A stretch of 64,000 nt of DNA from Azotobacter paspali (GCF_042434745.1 NZ_JBHLSS010000045.1); one strand, 5' to 3'; positions 9,481-18,388 are shown, counted from the first letter of the stretch. The notes: generated by a model not told the origin, from the sequence alone. Program-made: numbers and translations.

Positions 9481-10128
9481 GTGGTCGCTCTCACCCTTCT
9501 TCCGCCCAAGCTCAACAATCAGGATAAGTTGCTCGCCCATTGCCATCGGCGCCGTTACACGGCCAAGAGCACCATCATCTATGCTGGGGATCGTTGCGAC
9601 AGCCTGTTCTTCATCGTCAAGGGCTCGGTCACCATCTTGATCGAGGACGACGATGGACGCGAAATGATCATCGCCTACCTGAACACCGGGGAGTTCTTCG
9701 GCGAGATGGGCCTGTTCGACAAGGAAGGCAGCGAAAAGGAACGCAGCGCCTGGGTCCGCGCCAAGACCGAATGCGAAGTGGCGGAAATCAGCTATGCGAA
9801 GTTCCGCGAACTCGCCCAGCAGGACCCGGAGATCCTCTATGCCCTGGGCCAGCAGATGGCCGACCGCCTGCGCAATACCACCCGCAAGGTCGGCGATCTG
9901 GTTTTCCTCGACGTCACCGGACGGGTGGCGCGTACCCTGCTCGACCTGTGCAAGCAGCCCGATGCGATGACCCACCCCGACGGCATGCAGATCAAGATCA
10001 CCCGCCAGGAAATCGGCCGCATCGTCGGCTGCTCGCGGGAAATGGTCGGCCGCGTACTGAAGAGCCTGGAGGAACAGGGACTGGTTCACGTAAAGGGAAA
10101 GACCATGGTGGTCTTCGGCACCCGCTGA
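9481..10128 (+). CDS. vfr: cAMP-responsive transcription regulator Vfr (CRP family)
   Basis: This 215-residue regulator has an N-terminal cyclic-nucleotide-binding barrel, with the cAMP pocket around GEFFGEMGLF and ERSAWVRAK. A C-terminal winged helix-turn-helix includes TRQEIGRIVGCSREMVGRVL. It starts at GTG, giving MVALTLLPPK. The sequence is close to P. aeruginosa Vfr as I remember it, a global regulator of virulence, quorum sensing and twitching. The genes flanking it (OsmC and trpC) are the same as in Pseudomonas. Confidence 0.96.
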   Translation: MVALTLLPPKLNNQDKLLAHCHRRRYTAKSTIIYAGDRCDSLFFIVKGSVTILIEDDDGREMIIAYLNTGEFFGEMGLFDKEGSEKERSAWVRAKTECEVAEISYAKFRELAQQDPEILYALGQQMADRLRNTTRKVGDLVFLDVTGRVARTLLDLCKQPDAMTHPDGMQIKITRQEIGRIVGCSREMVGRVLKSLEEQGLVHVKGKTMVVFGTR

Positions 10129-10177
10129 CGGCCTTTTTCCCGGCCCGACACACGACACGCCGGGCCGTGCCCCTCAC

Positions 10178-10978
10178 TCAGTTGGGGAAAAACAGCCGGC
10201 GCAGCTCGGCGCCCGGCTTCTCGGCCCGCATGAACGCCTCGCCGACAAGGAAGGCATATACCCCGCTGACTTCCATCAGCTCGACATCGGCACGATTGAG
10301 TATGCCGCTCTCGGTGACCACCAGACGCTCGCGCGGCACCTTCGGCAACAGGTCGAGGGTGGTTTCCAGACTCACCTCGAAGGTATGCAGGTTGCGGTTG
10401 TTGATGCCGATCAGCGGCGTCTCCAGTTGCAGCGCCCGTTCCAGCTCGGTGCCGTCATGCACCTCGACTAGCACGTCGAGACCAACCTCCTTCGCGGTGG
10501 CGGCCAGTTCCAGCATCTGCGCATCGCCCAGCGTGGCGACGATCAGCAACACGCAATCGGCCCCCAGCGCGCGGGCCTCGACCACCTGATAGGGATCGAT
10601 GAGAAAGTCCTTGCGGATCACCGGCAGGCCGCAGGCCGCACGGGCTTCCTGCAGATAGGCGTCGCTGCCTTGAAAGAAATCCGCATCGGTCAGCACCGAC
10701 AGGCAGGTCGCCCCGCCCTCCTCGTAACTCTTGGCGATCTCCGCGGGGACGAAGTGCTCGCGCAGCAAACCCTTACTCGGCGAAGCCTTCTTGACCTCGG
10801 CGATCACTGCCGGCTCCTTGCTCTCGACCTGCGCTCGCAGGGCTGCGGCGAAGCCGCGCGGGGCGCTGGCGGAACGGGCCAGCGTTTCGAGCTCGGCCAG
10901 CGGGACACGGGCGCTGCGCTCGGCGACCTCCTCGAGCTTGCGTGCAATGATCTTTTCCAGAACGGTAGGCAGGCTCAC
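10178..10978 (-). CDS. trpC: indole-3-glycerol phosphate synthase
   Basis: This 266-residue TIM-barrel enzyme closes the indole ring in tryptophan synthesis. Family motifs include VLEKIIARKLEEV at the N-terminus, the catalytic lysine in EVKKASPSKG and the late phosphate-binding region VTESGI. It is the last gene of trpGDC; its ATG overlaps the trpD stop by 4 bases. It is convergent with vfr. Confidence 0.96.
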   Translation of the reverse strand: MSLPTVLEKIIARKLEEVAERSARVPLAELETLARSASAPRGFAAALRAQVESKEPAVIAEVKKASPSKGLLREHFVPAEIAKSYEEGGATCLSVLTDADFFQGSDAYLQEARAACGLPVIRKDFLIDPYQVVEARALGADCVLLIVATLGDAQMLELAATAKEVGLDVLVEVHDGTELERALQLETPLIGINNRNLHTFEVSLETTLDLLPKVPRERLVVTESGILNRADVELMEVSGVYAFLVGEAFMRAEKPGAELRRLFFPN

Positions 10979-12021
10979 GCTTGATTCTCCTGACGAAAGA
11001 CAGCGGTAATAGATGCCAGCTCCTCCAGCTTATCGCGCGCAAGACCAGTATGCAGAGCATCGTGGGCCAGCGCCACGCCCTCCTTCAGGCTGCCGGCCTG
11101 GTCGGCGGCGTAAAGCGCGGCACCGGCGTTGAGCACGATCATCTCGGCGGCCTTCTGCCCATGCTCGGTCTTGCGTCGGCCGAGAGCATCGCGGATCAGC
11201 GCCAGCGACTCCTGCGGCCCCTCTACATCGAGGCCGATCAGGCTCTGGCTCTTGATGCCGAAATCCTCCGGTTGGACAAGGTACTCGCTGATCTCGCCAT
11301 TGCGCAGCTCGGCGATGTGGGTCGACGCGGCCAAGCTGATCTCGTCCAGGCCATCCTGGGCATGCACCACCAGCACATGCACGCTACCCAAGTGCGCCAT
11401 CACTTCCGCCAGCGGCCGGCACAGCGCCTGGCTGAACACGCCGAGCACCTGACGCTTCACCCCGGCCGGGTTGGTCATCGGCCCAAGCATGTTGAACAGG
11501 GTGCGCAGGCCGAGCTCGCGGCGCGGGCCGATGGCATGCTTCATCGCGCCGTGATGGGCGGGAGCGAACATGAAGCCGACGCCGACCGACTCGACGCAGC
11601 GCGCCACCTGCTCGGGGCTCAACTCCAGGTAGACCCCGGCGGCCTCCAGCAGGTCGGCGCTGCCGCTCTTGCCGGACACCGCGCGGTTGCCGTGCTTGGC
11701 CACCCGACCGCCCGCCGCGGCGACGACAAAGGCCGCCGCCGTGGAGACGTTGAAGATGTTCATGCCGTCGCCGCCAGTGCCGCAGGTATCGACCAGGCGC
11801 TCCACGCCAATCTTCACCGGCGCGGCCAGCTCACGCATGACCAGCGCCGCACCGACGATCTCATCAATGCTCTCGCTCTTCATGCGCATTCCCATCAGGA
11901 AGGCGCCGATCTGCGCGTCGCTGCACTGGCCGGTCATGATCTGGCGCATCACGCCTTGCATTTCCGCCGTGCTCAGGTCAAGGCGCTCGGCTACCCGCGC
12001 CAGAGCTTGCTTGATATCCAT
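10975..12021 (-). CDS. trpD: anthranilate phosphoribosyltransferase
   Basis: This 348-residue enzyme joins anthranilate and PRPP. The PRPP-binding DTCGTGGDGMNIFNVST motif and the KHGNRAVSGKSGSADLLEA region are intact. Its start overlaps the trpG stop by one base (TGATG) and its stop overlaps trpC, so trpGDC is translationally coupled. Normal length. Confidence 0.97.
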   Translation of the reverse strand: MDIKQALARVAERLDLSTAEMQGVMRQIMTGQCSDAQIGAFLMGMRMKSESIDEIVGAALVMRELAAPVKIGVERLVDTCGTGGDGMNIFNVSTAAAFVVAAAGGRVAKHGNRAVSGKSGSADLLEAAGVYLELSPEQVARCVESVGVGFMFAPAHHGAMKHAIGPRRELGLRTLFNMLGPMTNPAGVKRQVLGVFSQALCRPLAEVMAHLGSVHVLVVHAQDGLDEISLAASTHIAELRNGEISEYLVQPEDFGIKSQSLIGLDVEGPQESLALIRDALGRRKTEHGQKAAEMIVLNAGAALYAADQAGSLKEGVALAHDALHTGLARDKLEELASITAVFRQENQA

Positions 12022-12614
12022 CAGCGCACGCCTCCGTTCTGCTTCAGGAAATTGGCGAATAGTTCATGGCCCTGCTCGGTGAGAATGGACTCGGGATGGA
12101 ACTGCACGCCCTCGATGTTCAGGGTCCTGTGCCGCAAGCCCATGATCTCGTCCATGGCGCCGTCCTCGAACTGCGTCCAGGCGGTGATCTCCAGGCACTC
12201 TGGCAGGGTTTCGCGCTTGACTACCAGGGAATGGTAGCGGGTCACGATGAGCGGGTTGTTGAGGCTGGCGAACACTCCCTGATCGCAGTGGAACACCGGG
12301 CTGGTCTTGCCGTGCATGGCCACCCGTGCGCGCACCACGTCACCGCCGAAGGCCTGGCCGATGCTCTGGTGACCGAGACAGACGCCGAGGATCGGCAGCT
12401 TGCCGGCGAAATGGCGGATCGCCTCCAGCGACACCCCGGCCTCGCTAGGCGTGCACGGTCCGGGCGAGATCACCAGGCGCTCCGGGTGCAGAGCCTCGAT
12501 CTCGGCGATATTCAATTCGTCGTTGCGGATCACCTTGACCTCCGCCCCTAGCTCGCCGAGGTAGTGGACGACGTTGTAGGTAAAGGAGTCGTAGTTATCG
12601 ATCATTAGCAGCAT
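12021..12614 (-). CDS. trpG: anthranilate synthase component II (glutamine amidotransferase)
   Basis: This 197-residue class I glutamine amidotransferase supplies ammonia to TrpE, which lies 36 kb away in this window. The nucleophile is Cys79 in LGVCLGHQSIG; the His-Glu pair is in VQFHPESI. It is the first gene of trpGDC. No Trp-rich leader peptide was found in the 250 bp upstream, unlike trpE. Confidence 0.97.
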   Translation of the reverse strand: MLLMIDNYDSFTYNVVHYLGELGAEVKVIRNDELNIAEIEALHPERLVISPGPCTPSEAGVSLEAIRHFAGKLPILGVCLGHQSIGQAFGGDVVRARVAMHGKTSPVFHCDQGVFASLNNPLIVTRYHSLVVKRETLPECLEITAWTQFEDGAMDEIMGLRHRTLNIEGVQFHPESILTEQGHELFANFLKQNGGVR

Positions 12615-12856
12615 GACAGGCGTAACCCCTTGATATTACTGCCTTTTATTTGAAGCCATCTGTTTTCATACCCGCTTATATACCCATTATTTCTTTCGCT
12701 GGGTCATCCGACGATAAGGCTGATAGGTAGAAAACAGAGAAGCAGCGAATACGGTCCGGCGAGCCGGAGAACAAGGAGGTCAGGTACGCCAACGCCAATG
12801 GGCATGGGCTTTGATGACTCGCATCAGGAGGGTGCAGGATGTCACGGATATTCTCA
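12615..12856. other. upstream region of trpGDC
   Basis: This AT-richer stretch (especially 12630-12700) probably holds the trpGDC promoter. I see no gene. It marks the left edge of the accessory block that separates trpG from trpE. Confidence 0.4.
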
Positions 12857-12885
12857 GGGTCCATCCCCGCATACGCGGAGAATAC
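12857..12885 (-). CRISPR. solitary degenerate type I-E-like CRISPR repeat
   Basis: The 29 bases contain the hallmark CATCCCCGC ... GCGGAGAATAC dyad. From memory it differs from a common type I-E repeat (GTATTCCCCGC-GTAT-GCGGGGATGAACCG when read on the minus strand) at about three positions. No second copy occurs at a 61-bp period on either side and no cas gene is in the window. It looks like the degenerate terminal repeat of a lost array, or a stand-alone repeat. Confidence 0.5.
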
Positions 12886-12974
12886 GGCCCCATCTTACTA
12901 CGCTGTCAGCAGCGACTGCCACGTTGAGGATGCGGCGCAGGGCAATCGCATGAAGCGCTCGCTCGATACCGGAC

Positions 12975-13490
12975 TGGAAAGGTTGTGTGAGCCTTGGCAT
13001 GGCTGCTTGCCGAGGGGCCGGACAGTCCCTGTTTCGGCCCCACGGTCGAGTCACTTTCTCTTGGCGCGCGCAAAGAGAAACTAACCAAAGAGAAAGCGCG
13101 CCCGGTCATTCGGCCCCGGCTACGCCGGGGTTCCCTCACTCCGGCGCCGCTCCGAGGGTCGTCGCACAAGGGGCATCCATGCTCCTCGTACGACTCTCGC
13201 CGCCTCCCCGCGGCTCGCCCCTCTACGCGACGCTTGCGCTCGGCCTCCTGAACGGGAGTCGGGCTCCGGGTTGCCTGAAAGCGCTTTCGCTCTTGCGGCA
13301 CGACCTGTCAGGCAACGCCGGATGCCCCCTTCAGAAGGCCGAGCGGAATCGTCGTGGAAGGGGGCGAGCGGCAAGGATGCCGCGAGGCCGCGATGGGCCA
13401 TGGATGGCCCTTCGCGGCGAGCCCCTGGAACGACGATGCAGGGAGGGAGCCCGGAGCGAAGCGCAGGGCCGGATCTCGGTGGACAGATCG
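12975..13490. repeat. hairpin-rich dispersed repeat (non-coding remnant)
   Basis: This segment is full of short perfect hairpins, for example TTTCTCTT / AAGAGAAA (13055-13080) and CCCCGGC-TAC-GCCGGGG (13114-13130). Every frame carries Arg/Pro/Ser-rich pseudo-reading frames with no family resemblance. Sequences of this look recur as dispersed junk repeats in Pseudomonas and Azotobacter genomes, though I see no second copy in this window. Its right edge abuts the point where the R-module pseudogene loses homology, so it may have arrived with that breakpoint. Confidence 0.45.
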
Positions 13491-13494
13491 CCGT

Positions 13495-14290
13495 AGTCGC
13501 CATCCAAGGCGATTTCGAAGCGCCGTCCCTCGACATCCGCCTCGAAGCTCTTCAGGTAAGTGTGCCCGTTGCTCACCTGCACGGCCAGGGTGCCGTTGCG
13601 GCCGTCGCCCAGGCCGGTGAAGCCGAGCGCCGAGAGGTTGCGATGCGGTCCTCGTCGGGGTCGAAGTCGAGGATACGGTCGGCGAAACCCGCGCTGGCGG
13701 TACGGTAGCTGTCCTCGCGATCCGAGAAGCGGAACAAGTCGGCGCCGGTGCCGCCGATCAGGCTGTCGAGCCCCGCGCCGCCGTCGAGGATGTCGTCGCC
13801 GCTGAGGAAGGCGGCATTGCCCCCACCGTCCAGGCTGTCCTCGCCTCCTTTGCCAAGGAGCGGTTCGTCGACATCCGCGTAGCAGCGGCCGATCAATACG
13901 TCGTCACCCCCGCCGCCCTCGACGAACACGACGCCATCGTCCAGATTGCCGAAGTTCGTGTCGCGACTGCCGTCGGCGTTCATGCGGATCACACCGAAGT
14001 CCCATTCCCCTGACGGCATATCATCGTCCAGGGTGCTCGATTCGGCGGTGAGATGACCTTCCGCCAGCAGGATCTTGCCGTCGGACTGGACGACAAGTCT
14101 GGAATAGCGTTCATCGTTGGAGTCGGAAGTGATCAAGCCATCGACGCCGAAGCTGGTGTCAAGGCTGCCATCGGCATTCAAGCGGGCGATGGTGTTCTCA
14201 TACTAATCACTGCCACCGCCGAACAGCACTGTCTTGCCATCGGGCTGTATCGCGGCGTCGCTCCTCGCATCGTGGACCGTTCTGCAATAC
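13495..14290 (-). pseudogene. broken secreted delta-60 repeat protein ending in an AlgE-type R-module
   Basis: On the minus strand the upstream part encodes delta-60 repeats (IQPDGKTVLFGGG, then LNADGSLDTSFGVDG and VQSDGKILLAEG). An RTX-like segment (GGDDVLIG, GGAGLDSLIGGTGADLF) and a module very like the R-module ends of Azotobacter AlgE mannuronan epimerases (DSYRTASAGF, then ALGFTGLGDGRNGTLAVQV) follow. There are three defects: an in-frame TAG near 14205, a frameshift of about 2 bases near 13640, and loss of the C-terminus at about 13490 where the dispersed repeat begins. The catalytic epimerase A-module is absent. The parent was probably a type I-secreted, calcium-binding protein. Confidence 0.75.
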
Positions 14291-14299
14291 CTATACAAA

Positions 14300-14679
14300 T
14301 CTAGTTATTTCTAACTGAACCTGCTGCTTGCTTCCCGCTTCACCGAAGCCGGTTTCACCGCGCTCTTGCGAGCACTGCCAGCGCCGAACCGCTAATCCAG
14401 GCAATGATTCGTCCGGGCACTCAGGTCTACAGTGACGAGTACGGCATCTATGGCCGCCTGTGCGAGTGGGGCTACGAGCATCGCACGGTCTGCCATGGCC
14501 AGAGTGAGTACGCGCGGGACGAGGACGAGGATGGCTTCCATGAGGTGCATGTCAACACGATTGAAGGCTTCTGGTCACTGTTACACCCCTGGCTGCGTCC
14601 CCATCGGGACCTCTTCCAAGAGAAGTTGCCGCTATACCTGGGCTTCTTCCAATTCGTCCATTGCCAAGGTCAGGCCTGA
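14300..14679 (+). pseudogene. IS1595-family transposase, C-terminal fragment
   Basis: The intact frame from 14404 encodes about 91 residues ending in the family signature FHEVHVNTIEGFWSLL followed by LRPHRDLFQEKLPLYLGFF. This is the C-terminal part of an ISXO2-like DDE transposase. In-frame sequence extends somewhat upstream, but the N-terminal two thirds, including the first catalytic acid, are missing. No inverted repeats were found. It is a dead relic lying between two other pseudogenes. Confidence 0.75.
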
Positions 14680-14854
14680 TCAAACGCCACACTTCGCGAG
14701 CACCGTCTCCTGCTCCTGATCATCCAGCTACCTTCACGCGTGATGAGCAGGACATTGAGGGCGACCAGCAGGTCTAGATCGAGCAGGGACATGGCGGACT
14801 CCGGGCGGGACGGCGCCCATGCTGGCCAATTCCGCGGTGCCCGGCAAGGCCATT

Positions 14855-15012
14855 CCCTCTCCCCCGGCCCCTCTCCCGTACCGGGAGAGGGGAGAAAGCC
14901 ATTGTTTCTTCCTTTGCGCCTCCAGTCGCTCCCTTTCCTCTTCGGGGAGAGGCCGAGGATACCGCCGTGTCTTCGCCCCCACCTCTCCCGGCTGGGGAGA
15001 GGGGGCGAAAAG
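14855..15012. repeat. CCCTCTCCC-type inverted repeat cluster
   Basis: Two strong hairpins occur: a perfect 11-bp stem CCCCTCTCCCG (14868-14878) / CGGGAGAGGGG (14882-14892), and a longer imperfect one at about 14973-15008 built from the same motif in reverse. Such elements are dispersed intergenic repeats in pseudomonads and xanthomonads. They lie directly upstream of the DMT transporter pseudogene. Confidence 0.6.
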
Positions 15013-15096
15013 CATCCTCCCTTCGCAGGTGTGGGCATGGCCTCGGCTGCAAGATGCTAGACTGCGAAAAAACCTCGGACTCCACACGGAGACAAC

Positions 15097-15915
15097 CACG
15101 ACCGCCCTCGCCATGCAGGCCTTCGCCGGCAATTCCCTGCTCTGTGGCCCGGCCTTCCGGGATACGGGCATCGACGCCGCCAGCTTCACCGGCATGCGCA
15201 TCCTCGCCGGTGCGCCGACCCTCTGGCTGCTGCTGGGCATGCGCCAGGGCAGGCGGCCGGCGACTGGTACGGCACCGTCGCGCTGTCCGTCTACGCCGCC
15301 GGCTTTTCCTTCGCCTACCTGCAACAGGACGCCGGCGTCGGCGCCCTGTTGCTGTTCAGCGCGGTGCAGCTCGGCATGCGGCTCTACGGCCTGTGGCGCG
15401 GCGAGCGCCTCGGTCGCTGGGCGAGCCTCGGCTTGTTGTTCGCCCTGGTCGGGCTGGCGGCCCTGCTGCTGCCGGAGGCCGCTGCGCCGGCACCGGGGGC
15501 CGCCGCGCTGATGCAGCTCGCCGGGCTGGCCTGAGCCGCCTACTCGTTGCTCGGTCGCGGCGGCGCCGATCCGCTGGCCGCCACCGCCGGCAACTTTATC
15601 CGCGCCACTCCCTTGGCCCTGCTGCTCAATCTGTTCCTCTTGACGCGCAGCCAGCCGGACCCACTGGGGCTGATCTATGCGCTGCTCTCCGGCGCGCCGA
15701 CCTCGGGCCTCGGCTACGCCATCTGGTACAGCACCCTGCAGGCGGCCACCGTCCAGCTCTGCGTGCCGACCCTCGCCGCCTTGGCCGGTACCCTGCTGCT
15801 CGGCGAGGCGCTGAGTCCGCGCTTGGGCTTGGCCGCTCTGGCCGTGCTCGGCGGCATCGCCCTGGTGCTGGGCACGGAGCGCCGACCCGCTTTGCTGGTG
15901 TGGCGGCGGGTCTGA
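15097..15915 (+). pseudogene. broken DMT-superfamily (EamA) transporter
   Basis: The pieces together encode most of a roughly 270-residue drug/metabolite exporter: an N-terminal half (MQAFAGNSLLC ... GMRILAGAPTLWLLLG), then SVYAAGFSFAYLQQDAG and GLLFALVGLAALLLPEA. The C-terminal half contains GAPTSGLGYAIWYSTLQ and LGLAALAVLGGIALVLG. A frameshift at about 15260 and an in-frame TGA at 15532-15534 (a likely Trp codon change) disrupt it. The C-terminal half is otherwise clean, so decay is recent. Confidence 0.8.
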
Positions 15916-15919
15916 GCCG

Positions 15920-17899
15920 TCAGACGAACAGCAATCGCTCGAAACCGTTGAGGGTATCGGTGCCGCCGCCGAAAAGGTTCTGCACCGTGATGACGTCGCC
16001 GGCCTCGCTGACGCTGTAGTCCTCGGCCCGGCCGAGGAACACCGCCGTGTCGTTGCCGGCGCCGCCGATCAGGGTGTCGTCGCCGCGCATGCCGTAGATG
16101 AGGTTGTCGGCCTCGTTGCCTTCGATGCGGTCGTTGCCGTCGCCGCCGATGGCATTCTCGATGAGGGTGCTGGGGGCGATGGTCAGGAAGGGGATACCGC
16201 CCAGGGTGGAGGTCTGCCCGGCCACCAGGCTGAGCGACAGGTCCCGGATCGCCGCGGCGGCGTCGATCCAGTCGTTGCCGGCATCGTCGTCGACCAGCGT
16301 CAAGCGCCCGGACTGGCCGGACAGGGCCTGCACGGCGAGGATTTCCTCGGTGTAGTGGTAGACGTCGGCGTTGCTGGGTGCCGAGCCGTAGCCGGCGAAG
16401 CCGACCGAGTGCAGCGTGCCGCTGTCGCCCTGCAGCGCATCGCGGATCTGCAGGGTCCAGGTGCCCCGGCTGCTCTCGCCGTGCAGTCCGTCCACACCGA
16501 AGGTATGGGTGAAGACACCGTCGGCGCTGGCGATGTCGCCGGTGCCGCCATCGTAGAGCGACAGCCGCGTGCCGCTCGGCGAAATCAGGGCGATGCGCAG
16601 GTCGGTCAGGTTGGCGTGGGTAAGCGAAAGCGTCAGGTCGACGTGCTCCAGGTCGATGTCGTCGTTCAGGGTGAAGCCGTAGTCCAGGGTGGCGTTGTCG
16701 GCGATGGCCGCGTTCGCCGCGAAGCTGCCGCCGAGCGTGGCCTCGTTGGCCGAGGTGAAGGCAGCGGGATGGTGCGCGTTCCAGACCTCGGCCATGCGCA
16801 CGGCGTTGAAGGCGTTGACCATGCCGTAGCCGTAGTCCTCGCTGAAATGCAGGCCGCCGCCGTTCCAATCGGCGGCGCCGTTCCACTTCCAGGCGAAGTT
16901 CTCGTTGCTGCGCACCCTGCTGTGCAGGCTGCCGGTGCCGGTCGCCGAGTAGGCCAGGATGTCCTGCACGTCGCGCCAGCCGAGGCCGGGGTTGGCGTCG
17001 AGCATCAGCGCGACGACGCCGGTCACCACCGGGCCAGCCGCCGAGGTGCCGCCGAAGGCATCGGTGTAGTCGCCGTCGGGCAGCGTGTTGTAGCCGCCCT
17101 CGCCCAACAAGTCGGTGGTGACCGAGCCGGCCGGCGCCGCGACCAGCACATGGGCGCCATAGCTGGAATAGCTGGCGACGTTGCCGGTGGCATTGTTGCC
17201 GATCGCCGCGACGCTGACGGTGAAGCGCGAGGCGCTGATTTCCTCGCCGTTGCCGTCGACGTTGAAGTTGCCGGCCGACTTGATGTTGAGGGTACCCAGG
17301 CCGCCGCGCCCGTCCCTAGCCGCCGCCTCGAACTTGGCGACGTCTCCCCAGTCGCCGAAGTCCGGGTAGCTGCTGTAGCTGTGGTTGGTGACATCGAAGC
17401 GGCCCAGGCCGTCCAGGGTCTGCTGGTAGCGCGACCAGTCGGCGTTCAGGTCGTCCGCGCCGCCGAAGATGCGCACGGAGGTGATCCGGGAGCCGTAGGC
17501 GACGCCGACGCCACCCTCGCCGTTGTTCTCGGCGGCGATCAGCCCGGCGACCGCGGTGCCATGGCCCTTGTCGGCGCTCTGCGGCTGGCCGTCGTTGAGG
17601 CTGTCGCCGATAGTGAGGTGCCGGCTGGCGTCGTAGTTGGCGTCGAGGTCCCAGTGGCCGCTCTGCACCCCTTCGTCCCAGATGCCTACGGCGATGCCCG
17701 CGCCCGTGTAGTCGTTCCACACGCGCTCGATGCCCGCCGTATCGGCGCCGCCGGGCCGCGAGGCGAAGCCCAGGGCGCCGATGAAGCCCAGGTGCCACTG
17801 ATTGCCGTAGAGCCCGTCGGTCGGGGCGGCCTGGACGTGCCGGGCCGGCTCCGCAAAGACCTCCGGGAGCGGGAGGTGCGTTCTGAACGATGGCTTCAT
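15920..17899 (-). CDS. secreted subtilisin-like serine protease with P domain and RTX repeats
   Basis: This 659-residue S8 peptidase has an intact triad: Asp75 (GIWDEG), His113 (GHGTAVAG), Ser286 (GGTSAAGP), with Asn211 as oxyanion residue. A proprotein-convertase P domain follows (about 375-505) and then nonapeptide-type calcium-binding repeats (GGDGNDRIEG, GMRGDDTLIGGAGNDT) near residues 585-625. It ends in a short hydrophobic tail (FERLLFV), the layout of type I secretion substrates. No classical signal peptide is seen. It starts one base after the stop of the small exported-protein gene, with a GAGGAG ribosome site inside that gene. Confidence 0.9.
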   Translation of the reverse strand: MKPSFRTHLPLPEVFAEPARHVQAAPTDGLYGNQWHLGFIGALGFASRPGGADTAGIERVWNDYTGAGIAVGIWDEGVQSGHWDLDANYDASRHLTIGDSLNDGQPQSADKGHGTAVAGLIAAENNGEGGVGVAYGSRITSVRIFGGADDLNADWSRYQQTLDGLGRFDVTNHSYSSYPDFGDWGDVAKFEAAARDGRGGLGTLNIKSAGNFNVDGNGEEISASRFTVSVAAIGNNATGNVASYSSYGAHVLVAAPAGSVTTDLLGEGGYNTLPDGDYTDAFGGTSAAGPVVTGVVALMLDANPGLGWRDVQDILAYSATGTGSLHSRVRSNENFAWKWNGAADWNGGGLHFSEDYGYGMVNAFNAVRMAEVWNAHHPAAFTSANEATLGGSFAANAAIADNATLDYGFTLNDDIDLEHVDLTLSLTHANLTDLRIALISPSGTRLSLYDGGTGDIASADGVFTHTFGVDGLHGESSRGTWTLQIRDALQGDSGTLHSVGFAGYGSAPSNADVYHYTEEILAVQALSGQSGRLTLVDDDAGNDWIDAAAAIRDLSLSLVAGQTSTLGGIPFLTIAPSTLIENAIGGDGNDRIEGNEADNLIYGMRGDDTLIGGAGNDTAVFLGRAEDYSVSEAGDVITVQNLFGGGTDTLNGFERLLFV

Positions 17900-17900
17900 G

Positions 17901-18230
17901 TCATGGCTCCTCGACTTTTAGCACGCGCCGCACCTGCAGGGTCCGTTTTCCCTGCATGCAGGACGAAACCCTGACGAAGACGCCGTCCAGCGTCAGCCGG
18001 GTGGCGAGGGGATAGTCGTCCATGCCGATGCCGGTCAACGGCAGCACTTCCCCGTCGCCGGTGCGCAGCAGCGGACAAACGATGCCGCCCTCGACCAGCC
18101 GGCCTTCGACCCGGACGGGTTCGGGCGGCGCGGGTGTTTCCGCCGTGGCGGTCATCGCCTCGCTCAGGCACAGCGACAGGCATATCCGGAGCAACCGTTT
18201 TCGGTCGAATATCGTTTCAACGGGAGTCAT
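17901..18230 (-). CDS. small exported protein co-transcribed with the RTX protease
   Basis: The start chosen (MTPVETIFDRKRLLRICLSL) gives 109 residues with an N-terminal signal-like segment and a likely cut near ATAETPAP. The mature part (VEGRLVEGGIVCPLLRTGDG ... VFVRVSSCMQG) is a small beta-rich domain with two cysteines, reminiscent of OB-fold proteins of unknown function. It is the first gene of a two-gene operon with the protease. A role as inhibitor or periplasmic safeguard is only inferred from position. Confidence 0.65.
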   Translation of the reverse strand: MTPVETIFDRKRLLRICLSLCLSEAMTATAETPAPPEPVRVEGRLVEGGIVCPLLRTGDGEVLPLTGIGMDDYPLATRLTLDGVFVRVSSCMQGKRTLQVRRVLKVEEP

Positions 18231-18254
18231 ACGCTGGCGAAAGCCTTTTTCCAG

Positions 18255-18388
18255 CACATCTAAAAACTACCTGCGTGGTCATCGCTGCGTTAAAAACAGG
18301 CTCAAAATGCTCATTTACAGCGCGTAAACTCCGCTTTTTCGCCTGTTTTTGCCTTGCGTTGACTGCCTCGCCCACGTTTTTAGAGGTG
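18255..18388. repeat. 134-bp imperfect palindromic element
   Basis: The outer arms CAC(A)TCTAAAAAC (from 18255) and GTTTTTAGAGGTG (to 18388) are near-perfect inverted repeats. Inside them TTAAAAACAGGC faces GCCTGTTTTTGCC, and the centre GCTCATTTACAGCGCGTAAAC is also dyadic. The structure suggests a non-autonomous mobile palindrome (MITE or REP-like). It sits 25 bp upstream of the start of the small exported-protein gene and could affect its expression. Confidence 0.7.

Noticed and set aside
10141..10167. Hairpin CGGCCCG / CGGGCCG between vfr and trpC
   Set aside because: The loop is long (13 bases) and neither strand has a T-run after it, so a terminator call is not supported.
12987..13496. 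Overlapping 130-170-codon frames in the hairpin-rich repeat
   Set aside because: Arg/Pro/Ser-rich low-complexity frames occur on both strands at once, as expected of GC-rich repeats, and none resembles a protein family.
14698..14792. Minus-strand start MSLLDLDLLVALNVLL resembling a PIN-domain toxin
   Set aside because: The similarity ends after about 20 residues, no acidic triad follows and no antitoxin gene is adjacent.
16355..17974. A 539-codon plus-strand frame opposite the RTX subtilase
   Set aside because: It mirrors the protease codons; there is no signal, motif or ribosome site, while the protease has a full catalytic triad on the other strand.
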